This document shows, piece by piece, positions 25,243 to 33,685 of a stretch of DNA of 39,865 bases. Every line of letters begins with the position of its first letter. The stretch's first letter is position 1. Location of the stretch: contig CALGNZ010000005.1 in NCBI GenBank assembly GCA_937957915.1, positions 1 through 39,865 of the forward strand. Direction: 5' to 3'. Below the pieces are notes generated by a model. That model was given only the letters and a program-made list of their open reading frames with translations. It searched no databases and was not told the origin of the DNA. The position numbers and the translations under genes were made by a program. The DNA comes from an uncultured Granulosicoccaceae bacterium (GTDB lineage: Bacteria > Pseudomonadota > Gammaproteobacteria > Granulosicoccales > Granulosicoccaceae).

Positions 25243-26820
25243 ATGCGTAATGTAAAGAAAGTTGCCTCTGATGATAGCCATGGTATTGATTGGGCAATCA
25301 GTGCGCTCAGGGAGCTTGTGCCTGACCAGCATCAGTTTTTTACTCGTTGGTTAAGTTCAGAAAGTTCGGATGATCCTTTAGCCGCTCGCACGGGTTATGT
25401 GCACTGTATCTTGCAATTCGATCAACACAATGGCATTACGCCTGAACTTCCTGAATGGGTAACGCCGAATCAGCGAGACAGTATTTCCCGGTTGGTGGAT
25501 GACGGTGGCAGCAACTACATCGGTAACCTGTCGGGAGAATTGTGCGTTCTCTGTATAAATCAGCCAGTCGGTAAGCCACAAGGTCGGTTGATATTGCTGG
25601 GTATAGATCTGATAGCCAGTGTGATTCCCGAGATATTTCCTGACACTCGGTTAACTCGATCCGAATTGCGTGTTTTATTACAGCTGATGATTGGGTACTC
25701 ACTAAAAGAGGCGGCGCAAGTAGACAATGTTAGCTACGAAACCAAACGCAGCCAGTTGAAAGCTGTTTTCGTCAAAACCGGAACCAATAAGCAGGCGGCC
25801 ATTACGTCAATATTGCTCTCGCATATTTTGATTAATTTTGGTTCAGATTACTCTCGTGATGACAAAGATGACGCTCACGAAGTGTTCTATCGCTACCATC
25901 GCGAGTGTCTGCCAGCGAAGTCACGCAGGCATGTCGTTGTCAATGATGATGGTTCTCACATCAGAATGCTGGATTTTGGATCTATCAGTGGTATGCCTGT
26001 GATATCTCCGCATCACCTTGGTCTGGTATACATGACTGATGAAGAAAATGAGTTGTTTGAGACACTGGGGATAAGGCTGATTGTTCCGCTGCGCAACGGG
26101 GCATTGGGTCCGCTTGATCCATTGATGCTTACAGAACAGCATTTACGGCATGCTATGGACGGCATTCGGTTAGCGCAGAATATGTTCTGTGGCGGAAAAG
26201 CGAACATACTTGCTCCGCTAAGCTCGTGTTTTTATGCTTTACATTATGCGCATTGTTATCCTGATGCTGTGGATAATCTCATCTTTGTCGGTGCCAGTTA
26301 CAAGACATTGAGAAAGCAGAGTTCTGCGGAGCGATTCCGTACCTACTTACATGGAATTGCGATGGGCAACCGATGGTTAATGCCAAAGTTTTTACAATAT
26401 CTGGCGCAGCAAACGGAAAATTCAACGCTGGTCCGCACAATGTTTGATAAAAGTTATGCTGACAGCCCGGCCGATTTGAAGGTCATAGAAAAAGACTTTG
26501 CCGATCCGCGTAGCTCGCATGCGTTCGAGCTGAAAATTCGATATTCATTGATATCGATACAGCATGACCTCTACTACCAGGCGCTGCAAGACTGGTCGCA
26601 AATCCATGACCTGCGCGCTATCAATATTCACTTCATTCACGGTGTTGATGATCGGCTTCATCCCTATGTCGGTATTGAGCAGTTAGTCAATACACTGGCT
26701 AACGCGAAGGCTTATCCCATCGAGGGGGCAGGGTCGTTTATCTACCATGACAATACCCCTGTATTTCTTAAAATTGTGCGGGATATTGTCAGAACCCCGC
26801 AGCCAGTGCAGCAAAGCTAA
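25243..26820 (+). CDS. LuxR-type HTH regulator fused to a degenerate alpha/beta-hydrolase domain
   Basis: The 525-residue protein has an unassigned N-terminal domain (1-130), a LuxR/GerE-like helix-turn-helix (137-190: LTRSELRVLLQLMIGYSLKEAA...SYETKRSQLKAVFVKTG) and a C-terminal alpha/beta-hydrolase fold (about 228-515). In the last, the nucleophile elbow G-x-S-x-G is replaced by APLSSCFYA (324-332), and the GxGHF block that carries the catalytic His reads GAGSF (495-499, S498). Only the acidic loop HGVDDRLHP is kept. I infer a DNA-binding regulator whose hydrolase domain binds a ligand instead of cutting it. The ATG at 25243 is preferred to a GTG six bases upstream because AAAGAG lies five bases before it. 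Targets are unknown. Confidence 0.75.
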   Translation: MRNVKKVASDDSHGIDWAISALRELVPDQHQFFTRWLSSESSDDPLAARTGYVHCILQFDQHNGITPELPEWVTPNQRDSISRLVDDGGSNYIGNLSGELCVLCINQPVGKPQGRLILLGIDLIASVIPEIFPDTRLTRSELRVLLQLMIGYSLKEAAQVDNVSYETKRSQLKAVFVKTGTNKQAAITSILLSHILINFGSDYSRDDKDDAHEVFYRYHRECLPAKSRRHVVVNDDGSHIRMLDFGSISGMPVISPHHLGLVYMTDEENELFETLGIRLIVPLRNGALGPLDPLMLTEQHLRHAMDGIRLAQNMFCGGKANILAPLSSCFYALHYAHCYPDAVDNLIFVGASYKTLRKQSSAERFRTYLHGIAMGNRWLMPKFLQYLAQQTENSTLVRTMFDKSYADSPADLKVIEKDFADPRSSHAFELKIRYSLISIQHDLYYQALQDWSQIHDLRAINIHFIHGVDDRLHPYVGIEQLVNTLANAKAYPIEGAGSFIYHDNTPVFLKIVRDIVRTPQPVQQS

Positions 26821-26883
26821 ACTGCGTAACAGAAAATGCTTGCCGACAGTCTATTGTAAAACCTTACACCGTATTGCGAATGC

Positions 26884-27849
26884 TCACACCCCGTTGCGAA
26901 CCCATTGTGGCTTCTGGCCTTTCTGCAAAACAGCTCTGACATTATCATGAGCGCGATTCCAGATTCGCATTGTTGTATCGTGAGCCACGCCGGCAACGTG
27001 AGAGGTTAACAGACAGTTCTCCAGGCCAATGAGCGGGTTGTCAGCCGCAATGGGCTCCACTCCGAATACATCGATAGCGGCAGCGGCGATTGTTCCGTTT
27101 TTTAGTGCGGTGGCCAATGCCGGTTCATCAACGATTCCGCCTCGTGCGCAACAAATAAAGTGTGTGTTGCTGCCCATTGTATTTAGTGCTTCAGCGTTGA
27201 TCATCATACGAGATGTGTCGTTGAGATCTGTGCAAATGCAGACAAAATCAGATTGCTGATACAGTGTAGGTTTGTCTGTGGCCTGAGCGTTTAATGACGC
27301 CGCCAGCTTAGAGTCAACTGTGCCGGTGTCGTTGTAGAGTATATTCATACCAAAAGCCTGAGCGCGCCGGGCAAGTGCAGAACCGGTATTGCCAAAGCCG
27401 ATAATTCCCAGTGTTTTTTCAAAGAGTTCGAAGGTTTGCGTGGTGAGCTTTCTGGCCGAAGCCCAGTCTGCCTGCTGTGTCAATTCAAGTGCTTTCGGTA
27501 ATTGTTTGGAGATAGTAAGCATCAGTGCCAGGCAGTGCTCGGCTACAGCCTCTTTGTTGACGCCCTCCAGGTTGCAGGCCGGAATTCCGCGCTTAGCAGT
27601 CGCTTCAAGATCAAGGGTTTCGTAACCTACACCGAGGCGCTGCACAATCTTTAGATTCGGTGCGGCACTGAGGATTTGTTCGTTGACCGGCTCCATGCCA
27701 ATGATAAATGCTTCAGCGTCTTTGACTTTCTGTAGGTCATCATCGCTATACAGGCCGTTGTCTCCCACTTCAACTCGAACCGATTCGACGTCGCCCGGGA
27801 TAATATCTTCCAGATCAGGTCTGACACGTAGCAGATAGGCGATTTTCAT
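26884..27849 (-). CDS. D-isomer-specific 2-hydroxyacid dehydrogenase
   Basis: The 321-residue enzyme has the two-part fold of the D-2-hydroxyacid dehydrogenase family. The NAD-binding glycines are in TLGIIGFGNTGSALARRA; the catalytic Arg is in CCARGGIVDEPAL, the Glu in VFGVEPI, and the His in LTSHVAGVAHDT, giving a complete Arg-Glu-His set. It reduces a 2-keto acid to the D-hydroxy acid or the reverse, in the cytoplasm. Phosphoglycerate dehydrogenase is a close relation but the ACT-type regulatory tail is absent, and glyoxylate/hydroxypyruvate reductase is as likely. Transcribed convergently to the HTH-hydrolase regulator gene, 63 bases apart. Confidence 0.85.
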   Translation of the reverse strand: MKIAYLLRVRPDLEDIIPGDVESVRVEVGDNGLYSDDDLQKVKDAEAFIIGMEPVNEQILSAAPNLKIVQRLGVGYETLDLEATAKRGIPACNLEGVNKEAVAEHCLALMLTISKQLPKALELTQQADWASARKLTTQTFELFEKTLGIIGFGNTGSALARRAQAFGMNILYNDTGTVDSKLAASLNAQATDKPTLYQQSDFVCICTDLNDTSRMMINAEALNTMGSNTHFICCARGGIVDEPALATALKNGTIAAAAIDVFGVEPIAADNPLIGLENCLLTSHVAGVAHDTTMRIWNRAHDNVRAVLQKGQKPQWVRNGV

Positions 27850-28048
27850 TGTAGTAGTCCGTCGTTGAATCGGTTATGACACACAGTGTCCCTGTTCTTT
27901 TACTGCGGTTCAAGCGATGCGTGAGGAATTTATAGTCCAGTGGCTCTGCCGTTAGTAACTACCGGGTCAGAGCCGAGGTGTGGCTTTATTGCTAAGCGCG
28001 GTGGTCCTTTGAGAAACTCGAGTATTTGTGTTTGACCGATACTCAACG

Positions 28049-29023
28049 TTAATACCACAAACCGCTTACATGCCAGCGTGGACGCACACGCACCCGCGGG
28101 TAGGTCGGTACGGTTACGCCAGACAGTAATTCGCGAAGTCGCTCCACCGGTGCAGGTGCAGGTGCAGTCGGCAGCGGTGCAATCTCACCGAGGCGCGCAA
28201 TTCGCTGTTCGGTTGGCGGGTGAGTGCGTAGTGCGGCAGGTACCGGTGCGCGCTTGCCGGGGACAATAGTGTTCCAGAAGCCACCACGTTGAATTCGCTC
28301 GAGCTTGCGCAACGCCGATGCCAGACCGGCGGCATCTCTGGTGAGCTCTACGGCGCCAAGATCAGCAGTAAACTCGCGTGAACGTGAAAGTGCCAGTTGC
28401 ATCAGTGTACTGATAACGGGCGCGAAGATCATGGCTGCCAGTTGCAGAAGCCCCAGGCCTGTTGATACGCCAAATATCGCCAGTGGAATAGCAAGCAGCA
28501 GCAGTAGTTGTCCAATCTGCGAAATGGTACCCAGCACTCTGGACACAAAATCAGCCAGACCCATCACCCGTGTGTCCTGATGGCGAATATGACTGATTTC
28601 ATGGGCCAGTACACCTGCCAGTTCACGCGGGTTCATCACGCGTAATAATCCGTCAGTTACTGCTACTGCCGCTTCATCGTTGCTGCCGACAGCGAACGCA
28701 TTCAGCATTCGAGACGGCACGTAATAAAGGTGTGGCACAGCAGGTAAGTCTGCGCGTCTGGACAGTTCGTCAAATACCTGATGAATACCCTGTGCCGCCT
28801 GCCTTGGCAGAGGCCGGGCGTTAGACATGCGTAAAACCAGGGCCGGTGAAAACCGGGGGCCTATTACTGCCATCGCCAGACAGGCCAGCAGTGCGATCAG
28901 CGCACCGAGCCATCCCTTGATTAGTGCTCCCAACGCGACCAGCAGTGCTGTCATTGCGATTAACAGCACTGCAGAATGAATGGCATTAATACGTTTGTGG
29001 CGTTCCAGTTCCTCGATGTTCAT
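28049..29023 (-). CDS. M48 family membrane zinc metalloprotease (HtpX-like)
   Basis: The 324-residue protein has two membrane helices near the N-terminus (about 15-60), the zinc motif HEISH (H141, E142, H145), further membrane spans at 168-210, and the third ligand Glu in SRSREFTADLG (E217). This is the layout of HtpX, an inner-membrane protease that degrades misfolded membrane proteins with its active site in the cytoplasm. The Pro-rich tail with a final RVRPRWHVSGLWY is beyond the HtpX core. The ATG at 29023 is preceded by GGGAG; the longer frame lacks support. A TATAAT on the minus strand at 29052-29057 suits a promoter close upstream. Confidence 0.85.
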   Translation of the reverse strand: MNIEELERHKRINAIHSAVLLIAMTALLVALGALIKGWLGALIALLACLAMAVIGPRFSPALVLRMSNARPLPRQAAQGIHQVFDELSRRADLPAVPHLYYVPSRMLNAFAVGSNDEAAVAVTDGLLRVMNPRELAGVLAHEISHIRHQDTRVMGLADFVSRVLGTISQIGQLLLLLAIPLAIFGVSTGLGLLQLAAMIFAPVISTLMQLALSRSREFTADLGAVELTRDAAGLASALRKLERIQRGGFWNTIVPGKRAPVPAALRTHPPTEQRIARLGEIAPLPTAPAPAPVERLRELLSGVTVPTYPRVRVRPRWHVSGLWY

Positions 29024-29363
29024 TCGACGCTCCCAGAAGTTAAGGTGGCGTATTATAACTACAAAGCTGCCTGATCTGTCGTTCTGCCGAGACTGCGTTA
29101 TTAGCCCGAACGCCGGCGGGCAAACGATCATTGCGCCAGGCTTTGTTCACCTGACAGGCGAGCGCTAAACAACCAGTATGACGCTGCGACCGATGACCCG
29201 CGAGCATGTTCTGACAGCACCAATAACGGTCTGGTGGCTCAAACCGGCAGACTCAGAAGGCGTCGGTTACAAGCTGATACATATTTATACCGATGTAATG
29301 TCGATACTTCGTCCTGAACACGGGTGATTGTGTTTATCTCAATCAAATGTCAGGAGAGTTACG
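29024..29363. other. 340-base divergent intergenic stretch between M48 and lipoprotein hydrolase genes
   Basis: No gene seen. It contains the candidate minus-strand -10 box and presumably the promoter of the plus-strand lipoprotein gene, for which no clear boxes were found. Confidence 0.45.
29052..29057 (-). promoter_or_regulatory. -10-like box for the M48 protease gene
   Basis: Perfect TATAAT on the minus strand, 29 bases upstream of the start codon. No good TTGACA-like box sits at the usual 16-18 base spacing, so support rests on the -10 sequence and position only. Confidence 0.35.
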
Positions 29364-30821
29364 ATGCAACCGATTTTTCAAAGAACGCTTAGCTCGCTAT
29401 TTTTCGTCAGTGCAATCGTGGTATCCGGTTGTGATAGCGATGATGATGCGGGTACCTCGAATATCGATTCAGGCACTGATCAGCCCATTGCATTGCAGTG
29501 GTCACCCTGTGAGGAGGATAGCAGGCTGGAGTGTGCGAGTCTGGAAGTACCTATGGTACACGCCGACCCTGAAGGGGAGAAGATAACACTGGCCCTGAAT
29601 CGTCTGCCAACCCCGTCGGGCGCCAGGCAGGGAAGTTTGTTGTTCAACCCGGGTGGGCCAGGTGGTTCCGGTCTGGACTTGGTTTTCATCATGGCAGACG
29701 AAGACCTTGTTCCTGCCGCAGTACGCGATGCCTACGACATTGTTGGCTTTGACCCGCGAGGGATAAATAAAAGTACACCAGTCGATTGTAGTGAGTTTAC
29801 CGACGAGGATATCGAGGATTACCCACTGGATTTTTCTGACCTGCAATCCTATGAGCAAGACAACGCTCTATACGTACAACAGTGTGTCGACAAATACGGT
29901 AGTTACCTGCAGCATCTTGGCAGTGCTGATGTTGTTGATGACATGGAACTGATCCGCAAGGCACTGGGTGAAAGCCAACTCGACTTTATTGGCTATTCCT
30001 ACGGCACTCGTCTGGCGGGTCTATATGCACAGACGTACCCGACAACCACTGGCCGGGTTGTGCTGGATGCCAGCTTGCCCAACACGCACGGGGCGGCCGA
30101 GCTTTTCGAAGAACAGCTCATGCCGCATGAAAACAATCTGAGGTTATTTGCAGAAATCTGCCAGTCACACAGTGACTGTGATCCGGTAGCTTACAAGCAG
30201 CAGATCATCGACCACACAAACGGCTTAATCAGTGCTGGAAGCGAGGCCGAACTTGACACAGTCGGGGCACTATTGCTGACTGCTATTCAGGAGCCGCAAA
30301 TTGCATCAGAACTATCTGTGCCGTTTTATGACTATCTGCAATCAGGGGACTTCAGTCAATTGGAGACTATTGTTGATATGATTGAGGGTGCGGACGAAGT
30401 TGAGTTTGATGAGGAAGCAGCCCAGCGTGCAGTGATTTGTGCTGATGATGCAGCGCGGCCCTCGATAGAAGAGGTCGAAGCCTTGCGTGCCCGTTTCAAT
30501 GAACAGAGCGATCTCGTTGCCGAACTTCAGTTGATCGGTGTGGCCACGTGCCTGGGATGGCCCGAGGCACTGCGTCCGCTGCCACCCATTGCCACCGATA
30601 CAGCGCCTGAACTTCTGGTCATTGCAGGGATTGCAGATTCACAAACTCCTGCGCAGTGGAGTGAGAGAATGGCGCAGGCGATCGGCGGGCGCTACTTATT
30701 GTCAGAGCACCTGGGGCATACGGTGGTGTTTAATGATAGTAATTCCTGTGTTGACCAGGCGGTGATTGATTATCTGATCGACGGTGTATTGCCTGATCAG
30801 AGTGTTTGTGCCGTGCCCTAG
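29364..30821 (+). CDS. Lipoprotein alpha/beta hydrolase with TAP-like C-terminal domain
   Basis: The 485-residue protein starts with a lipoprotein signal ending VSGC (Cys23 becomes lipid-anchored); Ser24 is not Asp, but Asp25 follows. The body is an alpha/beta hydrolase related to tripeptidyl aminopeptidases of peptidase family S33: oxyanion segment NPGGPGGSG (95-103), FDPRG (129-133), nucleophile S212 in GYSYGTR, acidic residue in GIADSQTP and His in SEHLGHTVV, the last two in the TAP-like C-terminal domain. It likely releases short peptides or residues from peptide or ester substrates in the periplasm or at the outer membrane. The ATG at 29364 follows AGGAGAG, and the lipobox starts at the right distance; the GTG upstream does not fit. 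A terminator lies 100 bases downstream. Confidence 0.85.
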   Translation: MQPIFQRTLSSLFFVSAIVVSGCDSDDDAGTSNIDSGTDQPIALQWSPCEEDSRLECASLEVPMVHADPEGEKITLALNRLPTPSGARQGSLLFNPGGPGGSGLDLVFIMADEDLVPAAVRDAYDIVGFDPRGINKSTPVDCSEFTDEDIEDYPLDFSDLQSYEQDNALYVQQCVDKYGSYLQHLGSADVVDDMELIRKALGESQLDFIGYSYGTRLAGLYAQTYPTTTGRVVLDASLPNTHGAAELFEEQLMPHENNLRLFAEICQSHSDCDPVAYKQQIIDHTNGLISAGSEAELDTVGALLLTAIQEPQIASELSVPFYDYLQSGDFSQLETIVDMIEGADEVEFDEEAAQRAVICADDAARPSIEEVEALRARFNEQSDLVAELQLIGVATCLGWPEALRPLPPIATDTAPELLVIAGIADSQTPAQWSERMAQAIGGRYLLSEHLGHTVVFNDSNSCVDQAVIDYLIDGVLPDQSVCAVP

Positions 30822-30920
30822 TTACTGCAGTGGTCTTTGCGACAGTTGAATGCGAAAGAGTTCGAGTTGAGGTTCAATAAACTCAGGTGGCTCGCAATAC
30901 CACAATGTAAAAGCAGGTAG

Positions 30921-30948
30921 ACGCCCGGGCAGCCTGTCCGGGCGTTTT
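30921..30948 (+). terminator. rho-independent terminator after the lipoprotein hydrolase gene
   Basis: ACGCCCGG (30921-30928) pairs with CCGGGCGT (30938-30945) around a nine-base loop, followed by a short T run (30945-30948). Confidence 0.75.
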
Positions 30949-31117
30949 GCAATCTGGCGCAATGTACAAGTCGGTCAGGTCAGACAAACTTACCACAGCG
31001 ATCAACAGACCCTTTTGATACAATAGTATGAAACAGGCGGTTACCCCGTTGAAGCACAGCGGTAGTGATAGGAACACTCTGTGTTGAACGGTTAGCCGAT
31101 AACATTTCAGAAGCACT

Positions 31118-32248
31118 GTGGAAACACTATTGAATCAGCGCTCGCAACCGTCAATCGCCATCATTGGTACAGGGGCTCTGGCGTGCATCTTTGCCACTCG
31201 TCTGAGTGCTGTTGCAAACATTCATGTCATTGGCAGTTGGCAGGATCAAATAAACGCAATCAACTCGAATGGCATAACATTGCACGAACTGGATGGCTCC
31301 AGCCAAACGGTATCGGTAATGGCGAGTTGCCATCCTCAACAAGCGGGGTTAGTGTCGGCAGACTACGTCATCGTATTGGTAAAGAGTTTTCAAACAGAAG
31401 CGGCGATCCAGCGCATCAAGTGTTGCGTTAAGCCTGAAACGGTTGTCTTAACGCTGCAAAATGGCCTGGGAAATATCGAAAAATTGCAAGAGGGTCTGCC
31501 CGATCATTTCATCAGTGCCGGGATAACCATGCAGGGTGGAAATATCAAAAGTATCGGAAACGTGATTCATGCAGGCAACGGCCAGACCGTTGTCGATGAC
31601 GCGCCGCAACTTGTCGGGTTACCTGAGCTATTCAATGCCGCAGGTGTTCCCACCGACACTGCACGGCAATCGGGGGCACGCTCAATTAGCGAGGTGCTAT
31701 GGCGCAAACTAACCATCAACTCTGCCGTCAACCCGCTCACTGCGCTATTGGGGCAAACCAACGGATATCTGGCAGATAACGACGCCGCACGAGCATTAAG
31801 TGAGGCAACGGCTGTCGAAACCGCACAGGTAGCCCGGCTTGAAGGGGCGTGGCCAGACCCCGCTGCGAGCCCAGCAGACTCGCGGTATGCAAGCGCCGCG
31901 GCAGTCACTAAAAATGGCGCGGCAGTCACTGAAAACGCCGTGGCAGTAACTGCGAATGGCGCGGCAGTAACAGCAAATGCAGCAGCTATAACCACCAGCG
32001 CTGCCAGTGTCACCGGCCCCAATCGATCATCAATGTTGCAGGATATCAGTCGCGGCAGTCGCACCGAAATAGATTCTATTTGCGGTGAGGTAGTCAGGCG
32101 GGCAAAGCTGCATGGGCACCCGGCGCCGTATAATGAGGCGTGGTGGACTTTAGTTCGGCAGGCTGAAAAAAATACCAGCGGGTCCGGCGGGCGTCCACTC
32201 CATTCAATTGAAGCGTTGGTGCAACTCACTGCCAATTCGAACCGTTAG
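31118..32248 (+). CDS. 2-dehydropantoate 2-reductase homologue with internal seven-residue repeats
   Basis: The 376-residue protein has the ketopantoate reductase layout: NADP-binding IAIIGTGALACIFA (13-26), VLTLQNGLGN (110-119), catalytic Lys region LWRKLTINSAVNPLTALLG (K197) and the C-terminal helix SSMLQDISRGSRTEIDSICGEV (304-325). Between the two domains an extra stretch of six seven-residue units (261-302: AAVTKNG, AAVTENA, VAVTANG, AAVTANA, AAITTSA, ASVTGPN) makes it about 60 residues longer than common members. If active it reduces ketopantoate or a similar 2-keto acid with NADPH in the cytoplasm. No pantothenate genes adjoin it, so the substrate is open. The start is a GTG with a weak AGAAG upstream. 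Confidence 0.78.
   Translation: METLLNQRSQPSIAIIGTGALACIFATRLSAVANIHVIGSWQDQINAINSNGITLHELDGSSQTVSVMASCHPQQAGLVSADYVIVLVKSFQTEAAIQRIKCCVKPETVVLTLQNGLGNIEKLQEGLPDHFISAGITMQGGNIKSIGNVIHAGNGQTVVDDAPQLVGLPELFNAAGVPTDTARQSGARSISEVLWRKLTINSAVNPLTALLGQTNGYLADNDAARALSEATAVETAQVARLEGAWPDPAASPADSRYASAAAVTKNGAAVTENAVAVTANGAAVTANAAAITTSAASVTGPNRSSMLQDISRGSRTEIDSICGEVVRRAKLHGHPAPYNEAWWTLVRQAEKNTSGSGGRPLHSIEALVQLTANSNR
31898..32023 (+). repeat. in-frame 21-base tandem repeat inside the ketopantoate reductase homologue
   Basis: Six consecutive 21-base units, the first four clearly similar (GCGGCAGTCACT- and variants), the last two diverged. Being a multiple of three they add whole heptapeptides rich in Ala, Val, Thr and Asn without breaking the frame. 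Confidence 0.85.
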
Positions 32249-32388
32249 GCAAGCGTGGTGCTGTGGGCCTGCGCGAGTTTCCGGTCGTATTAAATTCGTT
32301 GTCATCGGTATATCTATAGAATGTCAGGTTCATGTTGAACCGCAACCATGTAGATTGCACATTCGGTTCACAATAAAGGAAGCACCCC

Positions 32389-32862
32389 ATGAAATTTGTT
32401 CTGATTATTCTCGCCGTCGGTGTTGTTTGGTACGTCGCACAACAGTTTATGAACAGTGGCAAAGCAAAAGAGAATATTCAGCTCGGGCAGGAATTTCTGG
32501 CAAAAAATCAACAGGCAGATGGTGTGCAAAGCACCGCGTCCGGATTGCAATACCAGGTACTGGAGCCAGGCACAGGCAGTGTGCATCCCACCGCCACCGA
32601 CCGCGTTAAGGTTCACTATCATGGCACACTGATTGACGGCACCGTCTTTGATAGCTCTGTTGACCGGGGCGAGCCAATCTCGTTTGGCCTGAACCAGGTG
32701 ATTCCCGGCTGGACAGAAGGGCTGCAACTCATGGTTGAAGGTGAAAAGACCCGGCTTTTTATTCCGAGTACGCTGGGTTACGGCAATCGCGCGGCAGGAA
32801 AGATAAAACCCGGATCCACACTGGTATTTGATGTGGAGTTAATAGGGATCAATGTCGACTAA
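32389..32862 (+). CDS. FKBP-type peptidyl-prolyl cis-trans isomerase, membrane-anchored
   Basis: The 157-residue protein starts with one hydrophobic helix (3-20) acting as an anchor, then a short linker and an FKBP domain (about 50-156). FKBP hallmarks are VKVHYHGTLIDGTVFDSS, PISFGLNQVIPGWTEGLQLMVEGEK and FIPSTLGYG. Aromatic residues of the proline pocket (Y77, F87, W106, Y127 region) are present, so isomerase activity is likely. It probably helps fold proteins in the periplasm. AAGGA precedes the ATG. Its stop faces the end of the ABC permease gene, 46 bases away. Confidence 0.85.
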   Translation: MKFVLIILAVGVVWYVAQQFMNSGKAKENIQLGQEFLAKNQQADGVQSTASGLQYQVLEPGTGSVHPTATDRVKVHYHGTLIDGTVFDSSVDRGEPISFGLNQVIPGWTEGLQLMVEGEKTRLFIPSTLGYGNRAAGKIKPGSTLVFDVELIGINVD

Positions 32863-32908
32863 ACTAGAAAACTGGTAGTTGTATGTGAGCCACACTGCTG
32901 CGCGGCTG

Positions 32909-33685
32909 TCAGTCAAACATTCGCTTTTTGATATTACGATAAGCCAGCCAAAACGCCAGCACGCCAAGGCCGATCAGGTAGCCCAGATGAACCACCACCA
33001 TCGGTGGTGAAATGGGTAGCTCGGTCATCCATGGTCTGATCAGTGCCACCAGGTGTGTCATTGGCAGCAACCAGGCAAGCCACTGCACCGCTGCAGGAAA
33101 ACGATCAATCTCGAAGAACACACCGGAGAATACAAACATTGGTGTAATCCAGAAGGTGAAGAAATAGCTGAAGAACTCGTAGCCGCGCGCGCACGACGTT
33201 GCAAACAGGCCATACGACGCAAAGCCGAGAGACGCGATAAACACTACAGGTATCATTAACAGCGAACCGCTTAATGAAATCACGCCGCCCCACAGCCAGC
33301 CTACAATCAACACGCAAACAGCAGCGAATAGTGCCTTCAATGCAGACCATAGTACTTCACCCCACAGCAATTCAAACAGGCTGACAGGCGAGGCCAGCAT
33401 CGCGTCCCAGGTACGCTGCATGGCATAGCGTGAATAGGAACCAATTGTCGTTTCAAAGCTTGCCGAGAACATCGCAGCGTAGGCGATCATGCCAGGTACA
33501 ATGAACGCCAGGTAGTCAACGCCACTCATCGTATCGATAAAGGCACCCAGTCCAAAGCCGAACGCAAACAAAAACAGCGTCGGATTGACCACGTTACTGG
33601 CCAGTGATGAGGCGAGCATTGAACGCCACACCAGATAGTGACGCCAGACTATCGCAAGTGCGTATCGAGAGAAGAGAGTGCTCAT
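32909..33685 (-). CDS. ABC-2 type transporter permease (NodJ-like)
   Basis: The 258-residue inner-membrane protein has six predicted helices and ABC-2 permease blocks: a conserved amphipathic start (YALAIVWRHYLVWRS), FLFAFGFGLGAFI, the MIAYAAMFSASFETTIGSY segment, and the signature-like TFWITPMFVFSGVFFEIDRFP. Length and pattern match the NodJ group of exporters. The upstream ATPase gene ends with TAA directly followed by this ATG, so the two are translationally coupled. It pairs with that ATPase to export an unknown substrate, perhaps a polysaccharide, lipid-linked sugar or drug. Confidence 0.85.
   Translation of the reverse strand: MSTLFSRYALAIVWRHYLVWRSMLASSLASNVVNPTLFLFAFGFGLGAFIDTMSGVDYLAFIVPGMIAYAAMFSASFETTIGSYSRYAMQRTWDAMLASPVSLFELLWGEVLWSALKALFAAVCVLIVGWLWGGVISLSGSLLMIPVVFIASLGFASYGLFATSCARGYEFFSYFFTFWITPMFVFSGVFFEIDRFPAAVQWLAWLLPMTHLVALIRPWMTELPISPPMVVVHLGYLIGLGVLAFWLAYRNIKKRMFD

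Noticed and set aside
31567..32235. 222-residue minus-strand frame opposite the ketopantoate reductase homologue
   Set aside because: Antisense to conserved reductase motifs; the long open frame follows from the GC-rich tandem repeat.
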